Assembly: GCF_049670895.1 (NCBI RefSeq)
Contig: NZ_CP187170.1
DNA: 64,000 bases
Source: Pasteurella sp049670895
GTDB taxonomy: Bacteria; Pseudomonadota; Gammaproteobacteria; Enterobacterales; Pasteurellaceae
Reading direction: 5' to 3' (one strand)
Part shown: in pieces, positions 25,326 through 34,780 of the stretch
Layout: each line of letters begins with the position of its first letter
Position numbering within the stretch: position 1 is the first letter of the stretch
Position numbers and translations under genes: made by a program
The notes under the pieces: generated by a model
Database searches by the model: none
What the model saw: the letters and a program-made list of their open reading frames with translations, nothing else
Told to the model about the DNA's origin: nothing

Positions 25326-27793
25326 AAGCTTACCTCATATGGACCTTGGAAACCGTTGACAGCTGGTGCCTGACCAACAAATTTTTCAATATTGACTAAA
25401 CAGGTATTGGCAGACACGGCTTGTGCCAAGCTTGAGCTACCAATATCTAAACTCATGGTATTGGGATCGCCATAGGTATCAATTGCCCCTACATCTTCAT
25501 TTAATGGGGAATACCATGCCCCTTCTTGTAAGCGTACAACCCCTTGTGGGAAGTTGTCGGATACATGTGCCCCAACAATGGCTTGACCACGATCGTTGTA
25601 CACTCGTACTAAATCGCCGTGTACAATGCCTAAACGTTTCGCATCTTCAGGGTTGATAAACAACGGTTCACGATCTTGAATAGCATAGGTATCACGCAAT
25701 TCTTTCGATTCACATAATTGTGAATGTAAGCGTTTGTCGGGGTGGACGGATTGTAGCCAGAATGGGTATGTCTCAGATTTTGGTCCACCATGCGAACGCT
25801 CGGCTTTTTCAAACCACATTGGGTGTCCTTTGCAATCTTCATAACCGTAGCTGGCAATTTTGTTACTGTAAATTTCAATAAAACCAGATGGTGTGCCTAA
25901 GGCGTGTAATTCAGGATCATCACGGAAATCGGCATGACGCACCCAAGGTTCACCTTCTGGGAATAACACATAGCCTTTTTTCCAGAACTCGGCGAAAGGT
26001 GGCATATCAAATTTGCCTTGGTTGGCTTGACGGCATTCCTCATACAATTGTGTTACCCATTCCATTTCATCCATGTTACGGCAATATTCTTTTTCTTTGC
26101 CAAAACGACGACAAAGCTCTTTGAATATCTCAAAGTCAGAACGAGAATCATACAATGGATCCACCAGTTTTTGCATGGCAATCACACCACGGTTACTGTA
26201 CGAACCATAAGCATCAATATCGTTACGCTCAAACGGGGTGCAAGCAGGTAAAACAATATCCGAGAAGCGACAGGTTGCCGTCCAACTATAATTGATGGAC
26301 ACAATGGTTTCTAAACGTTGGAAAGCCAGTTTCATCTTGTTGCGGTCAGAATGGCGGTGCCAATGGTTACAACCTGTGAAAATCGCCATTTTGTACGGTG
26401 CATAAGTGATTTTTTGCCCGTTATGGTGAATGGTTTCGCCTGGTTGTAGTAAGGAATCGGTGATTCTGGCACAAGGAATAACGGCACTATAACCGTGATA
26501 ATCGTTGTTATCGTATTTTGGTTTTTGCCCTTCATCTAGGTTTAATGGAAAAGCCCCCGGCATGGCGGCACCCGAGCTTGGAATACCGATTGAGCTATAA
26601 TGATGAGCATAACTGATTCCGCCACCCGCTAACCCAATTTGCCCTAGCATGGCGGCTAATACGGCACCCATCCAATAAGGTTGTTCACCATGTTGTTGAC
26701 GTTGAATTGCCCAACCAAAAATCAGTTGTGTGCGTTTGCCAGCGAGCATTCTGGCAAATTGGCGAATTTCATCTGCACTGATGCCACAGATTTTCGCTGC
26801 CCATTCGGCGTCTTTCACTACCTTGTCTTCGCTTTCACCTAATAAATACGGTAGGAATTTTTCAAAGCCGACGGTGTACATTTCAATGAATTTTTTATCG
26901 TATAAGTTCTCAATATAGAGGGTGTGAGCCAATGCCAACATAAAGGCAACGTCGGTTTGTGGGTTGATATATTGGAAAGCACAGCCGAGATAATTTTGGG
27001 TTTTGCTTTTCACTGGGTCAACGCAGATCACGTTCACGCCTTTCGTTGCCACTTTTTCTTTTAATTGTGCTAAATATTTATAGGCTTCATGGGTTTCGCA
27101 GTTCCAGCCTACTTGCAAGTTTTTCACTGGATCACTTGCCCAGAAAATAATATTTTCACTTTCTTTTAAAATGATTTCCCAAGAGGTGCCTTGTGAATAC
27201 ACTTCTGTTGAGCCAAGCACATAAGGCAAAATCACTTGCCCTGCCCCTGTGGAATAATCGCCACTGGTGCTGACACTATGACCGTGCATACCTATCGCAC
27301 GGATCATATGGTTACCACAACTATGGAATTGACCAGTAGAACGCCAGCCCACGTTGCCCGTGTGCAATGCCCATGGTCCGTAATGTTGTTGGATACGTTC
27401 TAATTCTTCATAGAATAAGTCTAATGCTTCGTCCCAAGTTACACGCACGAAACGGTTATCGCCCCGTTGTGCAGTGTTGCTGTTATGACGGTTTTTCAAC
27501 CAATCCAAACGTACCATGGGGTAACGAATACGAGCATCGCTATAAATTAACCCTTTGATCCCCTTGATCATCTTTGTTGGGTATTGGTCATATTCAAAAG
27601 GTTTGATATCTACCACTTTGCCATTTTTCACTTGGGCACGAATCGCCCCCCAGTGTGAACCCGTGATTTTCCATTCACTGAGATTATCTGCCGATTGAGC
27701 AAAGGCTTTTTCAGAGACAAGGAAATTGGACATCGCAAAGGTTGCCGCCATGGCGGACATATTTTTCAAAAATTGACGACGTGATTGTTTCAT
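25322..27793 (-). CDS. torA: Trimethylamine-N-oxide reductase catalytic subunit TorA
   Basis: An 823-residue molybdopterin (bis-MGD) reductase. I choose ATG at 27793 (after GGAGAG): it gives a twin-arginine signal with SRRQFLK and a hydrophobic stretch ending AFA, whereas the longer frame to 27994 adds sequence unlike the family. The serine ligand of molybdenum lies in GDYSTGAGQ. The protein works in the periplasm, reducing TMAO (perhaps also other N- or S-oxides) with electrons from TorC. The related TorZ/BisC enzymes cannot be excluded, but the operon favours TorA. The gap to torC is 10 bp. Confidence 0.93.
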   Translation of the reverse strand: MKQSRRQFLKNMSAMAATFAMSNFLVSEKAFAQSADNLSEWKITGSHWGAIRAQVKNGKVVDIKPFEYDQYPTKMIKGIKGLIYSDARIRYPMVRLDWLKNRHNSNTAQRGDNRFVRVTWDEALDLFYEELERIQQHYGPWALHTGNVGWRSTGQFHSCGNHMIRAIGMHGHSVSTSGDYSTGAGQVILPYVLGSTEVYSQGTSWEIILKESENIIFWASDPVKNLQVGWNCETHEAYKYLAQLKEKVATKGVNVICVDPVKSKTQNYLGCAFQYINPQTDVAFMLALAHTLYIENLYDKKFIEMYTVGFEKFLPYLLGESEDKVVKDAEWAAKICGISADEIRQFARMLAGKRTQLIFGWAIQRQQHGEQPYWMGAVLAAMLGQIGLAGGGISYAHHYSSIGIPSSGAAMPGAFPLNLDEGQKPKYDNNDYHGYSAVIPCARITDSLLQPGETIHHNGQKITYAPYKMAIFTGCNHWHRHSDRNKMKLAFQRLETIVSINYSWTATCRFSDIVLPACTPFERNDIDAYGSYSNRGVIAMQKLVDPLYDSRSDFEIFKELCRRFGKEKEYCRNMDEMEWVTQLYEECRQANQGKFDMPPFAEFWKKGYVLFPEGEPWVRHADFRDDPELHALGTPSGFIEIYSNKIASYGYEDCKGHPMWFEKAERSHGGPKSETYPFWLQSVHPDKRLHSQLCESKELRDTYAIQDREPLFINPEDAKRLGIVHGDLVRVYNDRGQAIVGAHVSDNFPQGVVRLQEGAWYSPLNEDVGAIDTYGDPNTMSLDIGSSSLAQAVSANTCLVNIEKFVGQAPAVNGFQGPYEVSL

Positions 27794-27803
27794 ATTTTCT
27801 CTC

Positions 27804-28982
27804 CTACTTGCTCTCAGAATGGGCGTCAAAGTCAGATGAATGCAGTTGTAAATAACGTAAGACTTCTTTACTGGTTTGTTTATCCATGTTCGTGAACCCA
27901 ACCATGCCGTTGAATAACCCGATCCATGTGTTGGAATCAAAATGGGCGACTTCAGGCTGTCTATGACAGGTGCTACATTGTGTTTTATACACATTTTCTG
28001 CTACTGTCCATACTGGTTTCACATCTTCGATTAACTGTGATTTAGCAATCCACACTTGCATTTTCACTTGTTGCCACGTGAGACCTGTTAAAGGATCTTC
28101 TTGTGTGGTGAGCACCTCAAAGTGCGGTGCATTTTGCATAAATTCTTTGCTTAACACCGCATCGGTAATATTTTTACCAAATTGGTGATACCAAATACGT
28201 CCAAAGCCTTTGTTTTTCCGCCACATGGTCATTTCCACCAAATCAGCACGTTGACCCGCTTTGATAAATCGTACAGGCACAGCCGTTTCAAGCTGACCAA
28301 TTTGCTCTTGCATGGCTTCATCTTTAAAGAGATTCACATTGGCTTTGCTGTAATAGGTTTTGTCTGCTTGCGGTGCTTTGCTCACTAAATTATCAAATTT
28401 CGAGGTGCTGCCTTCTGCCACATCCATTTTCGGCAAGTGGTGTGCCACCCCTTTATGGCAATCCATACAGCTTTGATCTTTGGCTGCCGCAGGCATCATG
28501 GCTTTTCTTGCGGCTTCAGACATTTTGTCGAAGTTCATACGTTCGTAACTATGGCAAGCTTTACATTCTTTGGAACCATTAGCGGCAAAGCGAGCCCATT
28601 CTCTTTCCGCCATCTCTTGACGGTGTTTTTCAAACGCCCCTTCCTCATCATATTTACCCGTAAATTCGGCAAACACTTCTCGTACCGCTTGCACTTTACG
28701 TGCATATTTTGCGGTTTTGTCATGGGGTAAATGACAGCTTGAACAGGTGGCGGTAACGCCAGAGCGGTTTGACCAATGTGCCGTTTGTTTTAATTCTTCT
28801 AACGGCTGTTGCATAGAATGGCAGCTAATACAAAATTCTTCGGTGCTGGTGTGATCCATCAAATCGTTGAATTGTTGCCAGCTTATTGCCCCCGCAATAA
28901 AGCCGATACTGACTAAAATACCCAACCCGATTTTGCTGGCTGGTTGGGTAAAAAAGCGTTTAATTAATGTCAAAAATTTCAT
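27804..28982 (-). CDS. torC: TorC, pentaheme c-type cytochrome
   Basis: A NapC/NirT-type membrane-anchored cytochrome of 392 residues, started at 28982 (GGAGTGG before ATG). One N-terminal helix (IGLGILVSIGFIAGAISW) anchors it. Five CxxCH heme sites are seen: CISCH, CSSCH, CKACH and CMDCH in the N-terminal domain and CSTCH in the C-terminal domain, exactly as in TorC. It takes electrons from menaquinol and passes them to TorA in the periplasm. Ten bp separate it from torE upstream and from torA downstream. Confidence 0.94.
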   Translation of the reverse strand: MKFLTLIKRFFTQPASKIGLGILVSIGFIAGAISWQQFNDLMDHTSTEEFCISCHSMQQPLEELKQTAHWSNRSGVTATCSSCHLPHDKTAKYARKVQAVREVFAEFTGKYDEEGAFEKHRQEMAEREWARFAANGSKECKACHSYERMNFDKMSEAARKAMMPAAAKDQSCMDCHKGVAHHLPKMDVAEGSTSKFDNLVSKAPQADKTYYSKANVNLFKDEAMQEQIGQLETAVPVRFIKAGQRADLVEMTMWRKNKGFGRIWYHQFGKNITDAVLSKEFMQNAPHFEVLTTQEDPLTGLTWQQVKMQVWIAKSQLIEDVKPVWTVAENVYKTQCSTCHRQPEVAHFDSNTWIGLFNGMVGFTNMDKQTSKEVLRYLQLHSSDFDAHSESK

Positions 28983-28992
28983 ATCCACTCCA

Positions 28993-29151
28993 TTATGCCG
29001 TAGGTAAGCCAATGACGAACATTTGTAATAACCAAACGATCAACCCATAAGCCCCCACGCTTCCCATCATTAATAGTGGCAAAAGAATCACTGCCAAGAA
29101 AAAAGTGCTAACAACCTCTTTAAAAAGTACATTTGTTTGTTGTTTTACCAT
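28993..29151 (-). CDS. torE: TorE, small NapE-like membrane protein
   Basis: From ATG at 29151 this is a 51-residue protein with one long hydrophobic helix (STFFLAVILLPLLMMGSVGA). NapE/TorE proteins of this size head nap and tor operons; their role is not well defined. The longer frame to 29226 crosses the promoter and is rejected. It is 10 bp ahead of torC and directly behind the FNR-type promoter. Confidence 0.85.
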   Translation of the reverse strand: MVKQQTNVLFKEVVSTFFLAVILLPLLMMGSVGAYGLIVWLLQMFVIGLPTA

Positions 29152-29185
29152 GTCTATTATCCAATCATTATTATGAGAGCGGCAG

Positions 29186-29226
29186 ATTATACATAAGACA
29201 TCAAAAGGAATCTTGAGAAGGATCAA
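29186..29226 (-). promoter_or_regulatory. FNR-dependent promoter of torECAD
   Basis: On the minus strand an FNR site TTGATCCTTCTCAA (29226-29213; nine of ten consensus bases) stands ahead of a perfect TATAAT (29191-29186). The centre of the site is about 41 bp before the expected start of transcription, the class II activator position. Anaerobic induction is therefore likely. Confidence 0.75.
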
Positions 29227-29353
29227 CGAAACTACCTTTTTTGAGGTAAAATGCCGAAAAAGTGGGTTTTTAAAGCGAAAAAATCCCCGAAATATAATGA
29301 GTTATATAACAAAAGTGCGGTCCTTTTTCGAAAAGTTTTTATCGGGAAATAAA

Positions 29354-29390
29354 AAAACGGGATATAACAAAATATCCCGTTTTGCTTTTT
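29354..29390. terminator. Terminator of the choline transporter gene
   Basis: AAAACGGGATAT (29354-29365) pairs with ATATCCCGTTTT (29372-29383), with A and T runs on either side; it follows the transporter stop on the minus strand. Confidence 0.8.
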
Positions 29391-29400
29391 TAGATAATTT

Positions 29401-31407
29401 TTACGCTACATCATGAGTCATTAATGCATTGGTATTATCCATGGCTAAATTAATATAGCGTTCATATTGTTTTAAGACATCGGCAATCAATTCATCTTTG
29501 GTCATGTATTGCACATCGTAGCCTTCTCGCCCATCAATAAAATACGTGATAGGTTCATAAGAACGTTGTGAATCAATATTTGGCATTGCATCATCTTCTA
29601 CCACCAAGTTTGAGAGTTCTCTAAATTGACATTCAATGCCATATAAGAAATTACGCAAGTTTTCCTTCATCACCACAAATTCAATTTTAGGATTTTTGCC
29701 CGTCATCATCTCAACTTGTGCATTGAGTCCATGTTTAGCAAATTCTTCTTCCAATTCTTGAAAGGCAGGTTGAGCAATTTCATCAATAAAGTTACGCACA
29801 TCCGCCCGTTTTGATTGGGAAAGAATTTTTTCCAAACGGGATTTCCAATGTTTGCCCGTCCAGTTACTGCTTCCTTGTGTAAAGGTTTTACTGAAATATT
29901 GGTTATCCACCATCAGCCCTTTCCATAAACCAAAGCACAGAAGCAACATAATCAGGATAAAAGGCAGGGCAATGACGAGGGTCATGGTTTGTAAGGCAGC
30001 TAAGCCATCGGAACGTAATAAAGCAATGGCTAACAGGGCGAGCAAGACTGCCCAGAACACACTTTGCCATTTCACGCTTTTTTCTTCCCCTTGCGAGGCG
30101 ATGCTGTTGATCACATAAATGCCTGAGTCTGCAGAGGTGACAAAAAATAACGCAATAATGACAATGGCTATGAAAGAGGCAATGTTGCCGAAAGGTAACA
30201 GTTCAAAGAAACCAAATAATAAGGCTTCTGTGTTGTGAGAAAGTACGGTCAAATTTCCTGCGGTTTCGCCATCTAGCCAAATAGCAGAATTGCCGAAGGT
30301 GGTCATCCATAATGCATTGAATAACGACGGAATAAATAACACCCCTAAAATAAATTCTCGAATGGTACGTCCTTTCGAAATTTTGGCAATAAATAAGCCC
30401 ACAAACGGTGCCCAAGAGACCCACCATGCCCAATACAACACCGTCCAGCCACTAAACCAACCTTGATTTTCAGGCTCATAAGCAAAGGTGCGGAAACTTA
30501 ACGACACCAAATGGCTGAGGTAATAACCTAAATTTTCGGTGAAACTGGTGAACAACAATAAGGTTGGGCCGACAACCATCACGAAAATCATTAAGGATAA
30601 GGCAAGGAATAAGTTAATTTCACTTAAACGGCGTACCCCTTTTGCAACGCCTGTAATGGCAGAAAATGTCGCAAAACACATCACGATGATAATTAAGATC
30701 GATAAAGTGGAAAAACTGCGTGAATCTATCCAGCCTAAGCTGTTTAAGCCCGCATCTAACTGCATGGCACCATAGCCTAACGTGGTGGTGATACCAAAAA
30801 TGGTGCTACACAATGCACAAATGTCAATGACATGTCCCCAAAACCCAGAAATACGGTGTTTTAATAAGGGATAAAAGCCAGAACGAATGGTGAGCGGTAA
30901 CTTATAACGAAAGCCAAAATAAGCCAGTGCAAGCCCAATGACTGCATAAATTGCCCAAGCATGAATACCCCAATGGTAAAAGGTCATTAACATGGCTTCT
31001 TTGGCTTTTTCGGCTTCCGAAAGTCCCTGACTTAAGGGTGTCGCATAATGTAACATCGGTTCTGCGACACCAAAATACATCAAACCAATACCCATTCCTG
31101 CCGCAAATAGCATGGCTACCCAAGAGAGGAATGGATACTCTGGGGCTTCATTGTCCGCCCCTAGACGTACATCGCCTAAACGGCTTGAACAAAGTAACAC
31201 CAAAAAGAGAATAAAAATGGACACAGCTAAGACATAAAACCAACTGAAGTGGGTAAAAATCTGTTGTTTTGCCACATTTAGGGTAGTTTGTGCATGCTGT
31301 GGAAAAAAGATGCAATAAAGTGTAATAAAGAGAATTAACAAAAGACTGGGAACAAAAATGGGTGCTTTTAGTGTGCTACTGGCACGAAATGCCTTTAAAA
31401 ACGTCAA
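29401..31407 (-). CDS. betT: BCCT-family transporter, BetT-like (choline/betaine)
   Basis: A 668-residue protein with about twelve membrane helices and a long hydrophilic C-terminal domain (from about residue 510), the layout of proton-coupled BetT. The BCCT signature is visible around WAWWVSWAPFVGLFIAKISKGRTIREF, with MGIGLMYFGVAEP earlier. No betAB oxidation genes are nearby. In Pasteurellaceae imported choline can be used to decorate LPS with phosphorylcholine, so uptake for that purpose is possible, though inferred. It is transcribed away from sdhE-rpoE. Confidence 0.88.
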   Translation of the reverse strand: MTFLKAFRASSTLKAPIFVPSLLLILFITLYCIFFPQHAQTTLNVAKQQIFTHFSWFYVLAVSIFILFLVLLCSSRLGDVRLGADNEAPEYPFLSWVAMLFAAGMGIGLMYFGVAEPMLHYATPLSQGLSEAEKAKEAMLMTFYHWGIHAWAIYAVIGLALAYFGFRYKLPLTIRSGFYPLLKHRISGFWGHVIDICALCSTIFGITTTLGYGAMQLDAGLNSLGWIDSRSFSTLSILIIIVMCFATFSAITGVAKGVRRLSEINLFLALSLMIFVMVVGPTLLLFTSFTENLGYYLSHLVSLSFRTFAYEPENQGWFSGWTVLYWAWWVSWAPFVGLFIAKISKGRTIREFILGVLFIPSLFNALWMTTFGNSAIWLDGETAGNLTVLSHNTEALLFGFFELLPFGNIASFIAIVIIALFFVTSADSGIYVINSIASQGEEKSVKWQSVFWAVLLALLAIALLRSDGLAALQTMTLVIALPFILIMLLLCFGLWKGLMVDNQYFSKTFTQGSSNWTGKHWKSRLEKILSQSKRADVRNFIDEIAQPAFQELEEEFAKHGLNAQVEMMTGKNPKIEFVVMKENLRNFLYGIECQFRELSNLVVEDDAMPNIDSQRSYEPITYFIDGREGYDVQYMTKDELIADVLKQYERYINLAMDNTNALMTHDVA

Positions 31408-31682
31408 AACGCCTCCTTAGTGAATGTGATTTTTTACAACGTATTAGGGTGAAAACAACCTGTTTTGTGCCAGATTGAATAGAGGAAAACGAAAGCCTAT
31501 TTCGTTTTAAATACGCAGGATTTGTAGCCTAAATGAGTAGAATACGTTGACAATATAGCAAAAAATGAAGCAAATCGCAAAAATGCCCAATTTGTCATAT
31601 ATGATACAAAATGCGGGGGAGAGTTTATTTTACAGGCTTTCCTTGCTATATTTAGCACGTTTCATTTTGGCAAGGACATACA

Positions 31683-31937
31683 ATGACACAATATAATAAA
31701 TTACGGATAGAATGGGATTGTCGTCGTGGCATGCTGGAATTAGATAAAATCATCATGCCATTTTATCAACAACATTTTGAACAATTACCCGATCAACAAA
31801 AAGATGTCTTTATTCGTTTACTCGCTTGCACCGACTTACAACTCTTTTCGTGGTTTTTCAATCGAGGTGAAGCTTGCGATCCTGAATTACAACAAATGGT
31901 CAATGACATTCAAAAAACATTAAACTTAGCGGACTAA
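31683..31937 (+). CDS. sdhE: SdhE (YgfY), FAD assembly factor
   Basis: An 84-residue helical protein with the SdhE RGxxE motif as RRGMLELD (residues 14-21). SdhE aids covalent flavinylation of the succinate dehydrogenase or fumarate reductase flavoprotein. AAGGA precedes the ATG. It lies upstream of rpoE, separated by the sigma-E promoter. Confidence 0.9.
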   Translation: MTQYNKLRIEWDCRRGMLELDKIIMPFYQQHFEQLPDQQKDVFIRLLACTDLQLFSWFFNRGEACDPELQQMVNDIQKTLNLAD

Positions 31938-31967
31938 TCACGCAATTTGGTCTTTGCAAAAAAGATT

Positions 31968-31994
31968 GAACTTTTTTTATTCGACACCGTCTAA
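31968..31994 (+). promoter_or_regulatory. Sigma-E promoter of the rpoE operon
   Basis: GAACTT (31968-31973), a 15-bp spacer and GTCTAA (31989-31994) match the RpoE consensus, 64 bp before the rpoE ATG. This implies positive autoregulation, as in E. coli. Confidence 0.8.
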
Positions 31995-32058
31995 CTGTGT
32001 GCAAGAGCTTGCTGTCTTTAAAATATTAAGGCTTGTTAGAGGTGATATAAGAGGTTAT

Positions 32059-32634
32059 ATGGCTGAACAGCTAACAGATCAGGCTTTGGTAGAAAGAGTA
32101 CAGCAAGGTGATAAAAAGGCCTTTAATTTATTGGTTTCTCGTTATCAGAATAAAGTGGCTGGGTTGCTGACTCGCTACGTGTCGCAAAACGATATTCCCG
32201 ATGTTGTACAAGAATCATTTATCAAAGCATATCGCTCCATTGATTCTTTTCGTGGCGACAGTGCTTTCTACACATGGCTATACCGGATTGCCGTCAACAC
32301 GGCAAAAAATTATTTAACTGCTCAAGGACGTCGCCCGCCAAATGAAGATATTTTGGCAGAAGATGCGGAAAGTTACGAAATGGGCAGTAATTTACGGGAT
32401 GTGGATACCCCCGAAAATGAAATGTTATCCAATGAATTGAAAAAAATTGTGTTTGATACCATTCATGGTTTGCAAGAAGATCTTCGAACAGCCATTACCT
32501 TACGTGAAATCGAAGGGTTAAGTTATGAAGAAATTGCAACCATTATGGATTGCCCCGTTGGGACTGTACGTTCTCGTATTTTCCGTGCACGTGAAATTAT
32601 TGAAAGCAAAGTGCAACCGATGTTGCAACGTTAA
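32059..32634 (+). CDS. rpoE: RNA polymerase sigma-E factor RpoE
   Basis: A 191-residue ECF sigma factor controlling the envelope stress response. Region 2 is visible as FNLLVSRYQNKVAGL to DVVQESFIKAYRSIDSFRGDSAFYTWLYRIA, and region 4 as LREIEGLSYEEIATIMDCPVGTVRSRIFRAR. The ATG at 32059 gives the family length; the frame extends upstream only over the promoter. It is followed by its anti-sigma genes rseA, rseB and rseC. Confidence 0.97.
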   Translation: MAEQLTDQALVERVQQGDKKAFNLLVSRYQNKVAGLLTRYVSQNDIPDVVQESFIKAYRSIDSFRGDSAFYTWLYRIAVNTAKNYLTAQGRRPPNEDILAEDAESYEMGSNLRDVDTPENEMLSNELKKIVFDTIHGLQEDLRTAITLREIEGLSYEEIATIMDCPVGTVRSRIFRAREIIESKVQPMLQR

Positions 32635-32677
32635 ACACAATCCATAAGCAAAAACCAAGCGAAAGTTGGAGTTCCAA

Positions 32678-33271
32678 ATGCAAAAAGAGTTACTTTCAGC
32701 CTATATTGATGGTGAGCACCTTAACGCTGAATTAACCGAAAAATTATGCCAAGATGAAAAGTTACAACAATCTTGGGAAAATTTTCATCTAATTCGAGCC
32801 GTGATGCGTCAAGAAACGGACGTATTATTGGGAAAAGAGTTCACCGCAAGAATGGAAAAATGCATTGAGGCAGAGGACATCAATGTGGCAAGTCCACGGG
32901 TTTCGCAGCCATTGCCACACGAGGTGGAAAACTCACCATTTATGCAAAAAATCAAAGCCTTGTTTGCACCATTGACACAAGTGGCGGTGGCCGCAGGTGT
33001 GTGTGTGGTGGCTGTGATGGGAACGCAATCCCTTCTCACCGCCAAAAATGAGGTGCCAACTCATACTGATACGCCAGTGTTACAAACCTTGCCATTTAAT
33101 AATTTAGTGCAAGAAGTGAGTTATAACGCACCGATTAAAGATGTGGTGACACCAGAGCAACTTGAGCAAAAAAATAAGCGTATTGGCACGATGTTGCAAA
33201 ATTATGAAGTCCAACGCCGACTTTATGCAGACTCGTTGATTCTCAATCAACAGCCGACTTCCCAGAAATAA
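32678..33271 (+). CDS. rseA: Anti-sigma-E factor RseA
   Basis: A 197-residue single-pass inner-membrane protein. The N-terminal cytoplasmic part (MQKELLSAYIDGEHLNAEL) binds RpoE; a membrane helix lies near residues 100-118 (VAVAAGVCVVAVMGTQSLL); the C-terminal part is periplasmic. Proteolysis of RseA on envelope stress frees RpoE. I start at ATG 32678 because the TTG at 32666 is part of the ribosome site TTGGAG. Confidence 0.92.
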   Translation: MQKELLSAYIDGEHLNAELTEKLCQDEKLQQSWENFHLIRAVMRQETDVLLGKEFTARMEKCIEAEDINVASPRVSQPLPHEVENSPFMQKIKALFAPLTQVAVAAGVCVVAVMGTQSLLTAKNEVPTHTDTPVLQTLPFNNLVQEVSYNAPIKDVVTPEQLEQKNKRIGTMLQNYEVQRRLYADSLILNQQPTSQK

Positions 33272-33285
33272 TGTTTTCGAGAGTT

Positions 33286-33314
33286 AAATTCACCACCTTT
33301 TGGGTGGTGAATTT
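33286..33314 (+). terminator. Stem-loop between rseA and rseB
   Basis: AAATTCACCACC (33286-33297) pairs perfectly with GGTGGTGAATTT (33303-33314), followed by GTTTT. It is probably a leaky terminator that lowers rseB and rseC expression relative to rpoE and rseA. Confidence 0.65.
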
Positions 33315-33332
33315 GTTTTACGGTAATCAATT

Positions 33333-34283
33333 ATGTTAAAAACATTTCAAAAAACCACCGCACTTTTTGCCGCCCTTTGCGTTTCTGCCATCAGCGTGGC
33401 ACAGTCGCCATTATCTGCAAAGCAAATGTTGTTGCAGATGCCAAAAGCAGGGACGAGCTTAAATTATGAAATGGCATTTTTCAAAGCCACGCCTGTCAAT
33501 ATTGAATCTTTGCGATATCGCCATTTAACGCTTGGGGGAAAAAATTATGCCCAGCTTGTGTCGTTAGACGGTGCACAACATGAAATTATTCAACGCGATA
33601 ACTTAATTAGTTATTTTCAAGCCAATTATCAGCCCTTTACCATTAATAGTCAGCAAATTGTCGATAGCTTGCCGACAATTATTCACAGTGATTTCAATCG
33701 TCTGGAAAAATATTACGATTTCGTGAATATGGGGCGTAATCGTGTGGCGGATCGGTTGGTTCAAACTATCCGAATTCTGCCTAAAGATGATTTCCGTTAT
33801 CAATATGTCGCCTTTATTGATGAGGAAAACCATTTATTATTACAAAGTGATTTATTAGATCGAGACGGTAATCTCTTAGAGCAATTTCGCGTAGTGCATT
33901 TATATGTTGGTGAAGGCTTGAAAGGGTTAGCCGATTACCTTGAAAACATCAGTTACCCCCCTTTATTAATGGATAAAAAAGAGGAAAAAACGCCCAAGTT
34001 GAATTGGAAAACCAGTTGGTTGCCACAAGGCTTTGAGTTGATTAAACAACAAAATGGCATCGATGGCGATAGTCATGTTGAAAGCCAACTTTATAGCGAT
34101 GGCTTATTCTCATTCACGCTTTATGTTGCCGATCCTATTCATGGGAATGAATTGGATAATACTTGGAAACAAGGGGCATACACGATTTATAGCGAAACAA
34201 TTCAAGGGAAAGAAGTCACCTTTATTGGTCAGTTACCGATTTCCACGGCAAAACGGATTGTACAAGACATTCAATTTAAATAA
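33333..34283 (+). CDS. rseB: RseB, periplasmic regulator of sigma-E
   Basis: A 316-residue exported protein (signal ending VAQS, about residue 24) with the RseB two-domain layout: an N-terminal LolA-like fold and a C-terminal small domain beginning near WKTSWLPQGFEL (residue 228). It binds RseA's periplasmic domain and shields it from DegS; lipoprotein or LPS signals release it. A USS core lies within the signal-peptide codons (about 33358). Confidence 0.92.
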   Translation: MLKTFQKTTALFAALCVSAISVAQSPLSAKQMLLQMPKAGTSLNYEMAFFKATPVNIESLRYRHLTLGGKNYAQLVSLDGAQHEIIQRDNLISYFQANYQPFTINSQQIVDSLPTIIHSDFNRLEKYYDFVNMGRNRVADRLVQTIRILPKDDFRYQYVAFIDEENHLLLQSDLLDRDGNLLEQFRVVHLYVGEGLKGLADYLENISYPPLLMDKKEEKTPKLNWKTSWLPQGFELIKQQNGIDGDSHVESQLYSDGLFSFTLYVADPIHGNELDNTWKQGAYTIYSETIQGKEVTFIGQLPISTAKRIVQDIQFK

Positions 34284-34296
34284 GGGATATCGCTTC

Positions 34297-34728
34297 ATGT
34301 TAAAAGAAAGTGCGGTTGTTATTGCTTATGAAATGGGCATGGCGAAAGTCAAATGCCAATCGCAAAGTGCTTGTGGGGCTTGTGCGGCTAAAAATGCGTG
34401 CGGTGCTTCGGCACTTTCTGAGCTGACAGGGGAGGTGGGAGAGCATATTTTTACCGTTGAAACCATGATCCCTTTGAAAGTGGGGCAACGTGTTGAAATT
34501 GGTTTAGCCGAAAAATCGCTGATTTTGTCTGCTTTATTGATCTATATTGTGCCTTTGTTGACGATCCTCATCAGCACCTTGATTGCCGATTACCTTTTTT
34601 CGCATGAACTTCTCAGTGCCTTGTTTATCTTTTTTTGTACTGCCTTTTCGTTTTTACTCATCCGTATTTACGCCAAACAGCTTAATCAAAAAGCAGCCTA
34701 TAAGCCAATTATCCTCAGAGTGTTGTAA
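34297..34728 (+). CDS. rseC: RseC family protein
   Basis: A 143-residue protein with four N-terminal cysteines (CQSQSACGACAAKNACG), typical of RseC/RnfH-region proteins, then two membrane helices (about residues 70-90 and 97-115). The reading frame is open far into rseB, but ATG at 34297, 13 bp after the rseB stop, gives the family N-terminus. RseC is linked to sigma-E control and to redox (SoxR reduction) in E. coli. Confidence 0.88.
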   Translation: MLKESAVVIAYEMGMAKVKCQSQSACGACAAKNACGASALSELTGEVGEHIFTVETMIPLKVGQRVEIGLAEKSLILSALLIYIVPLLTILISTLIADYLFSHELLSALFIFFCTAFSFLLIRIYAKQLNQKAAYKPIILRVL

Positions 34729-34780
34729 TCTGCCCGCTTCCCTTTATAATGCAGCGAATAATTGAAAAAAGGATAGCGTC

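Noticed and set aside
25325..27994. Longer TorA frame starting at 27994
   Set aside because: It adds 67 residues before the twin-arginine signal, overlaps the torC end and lacks family support.
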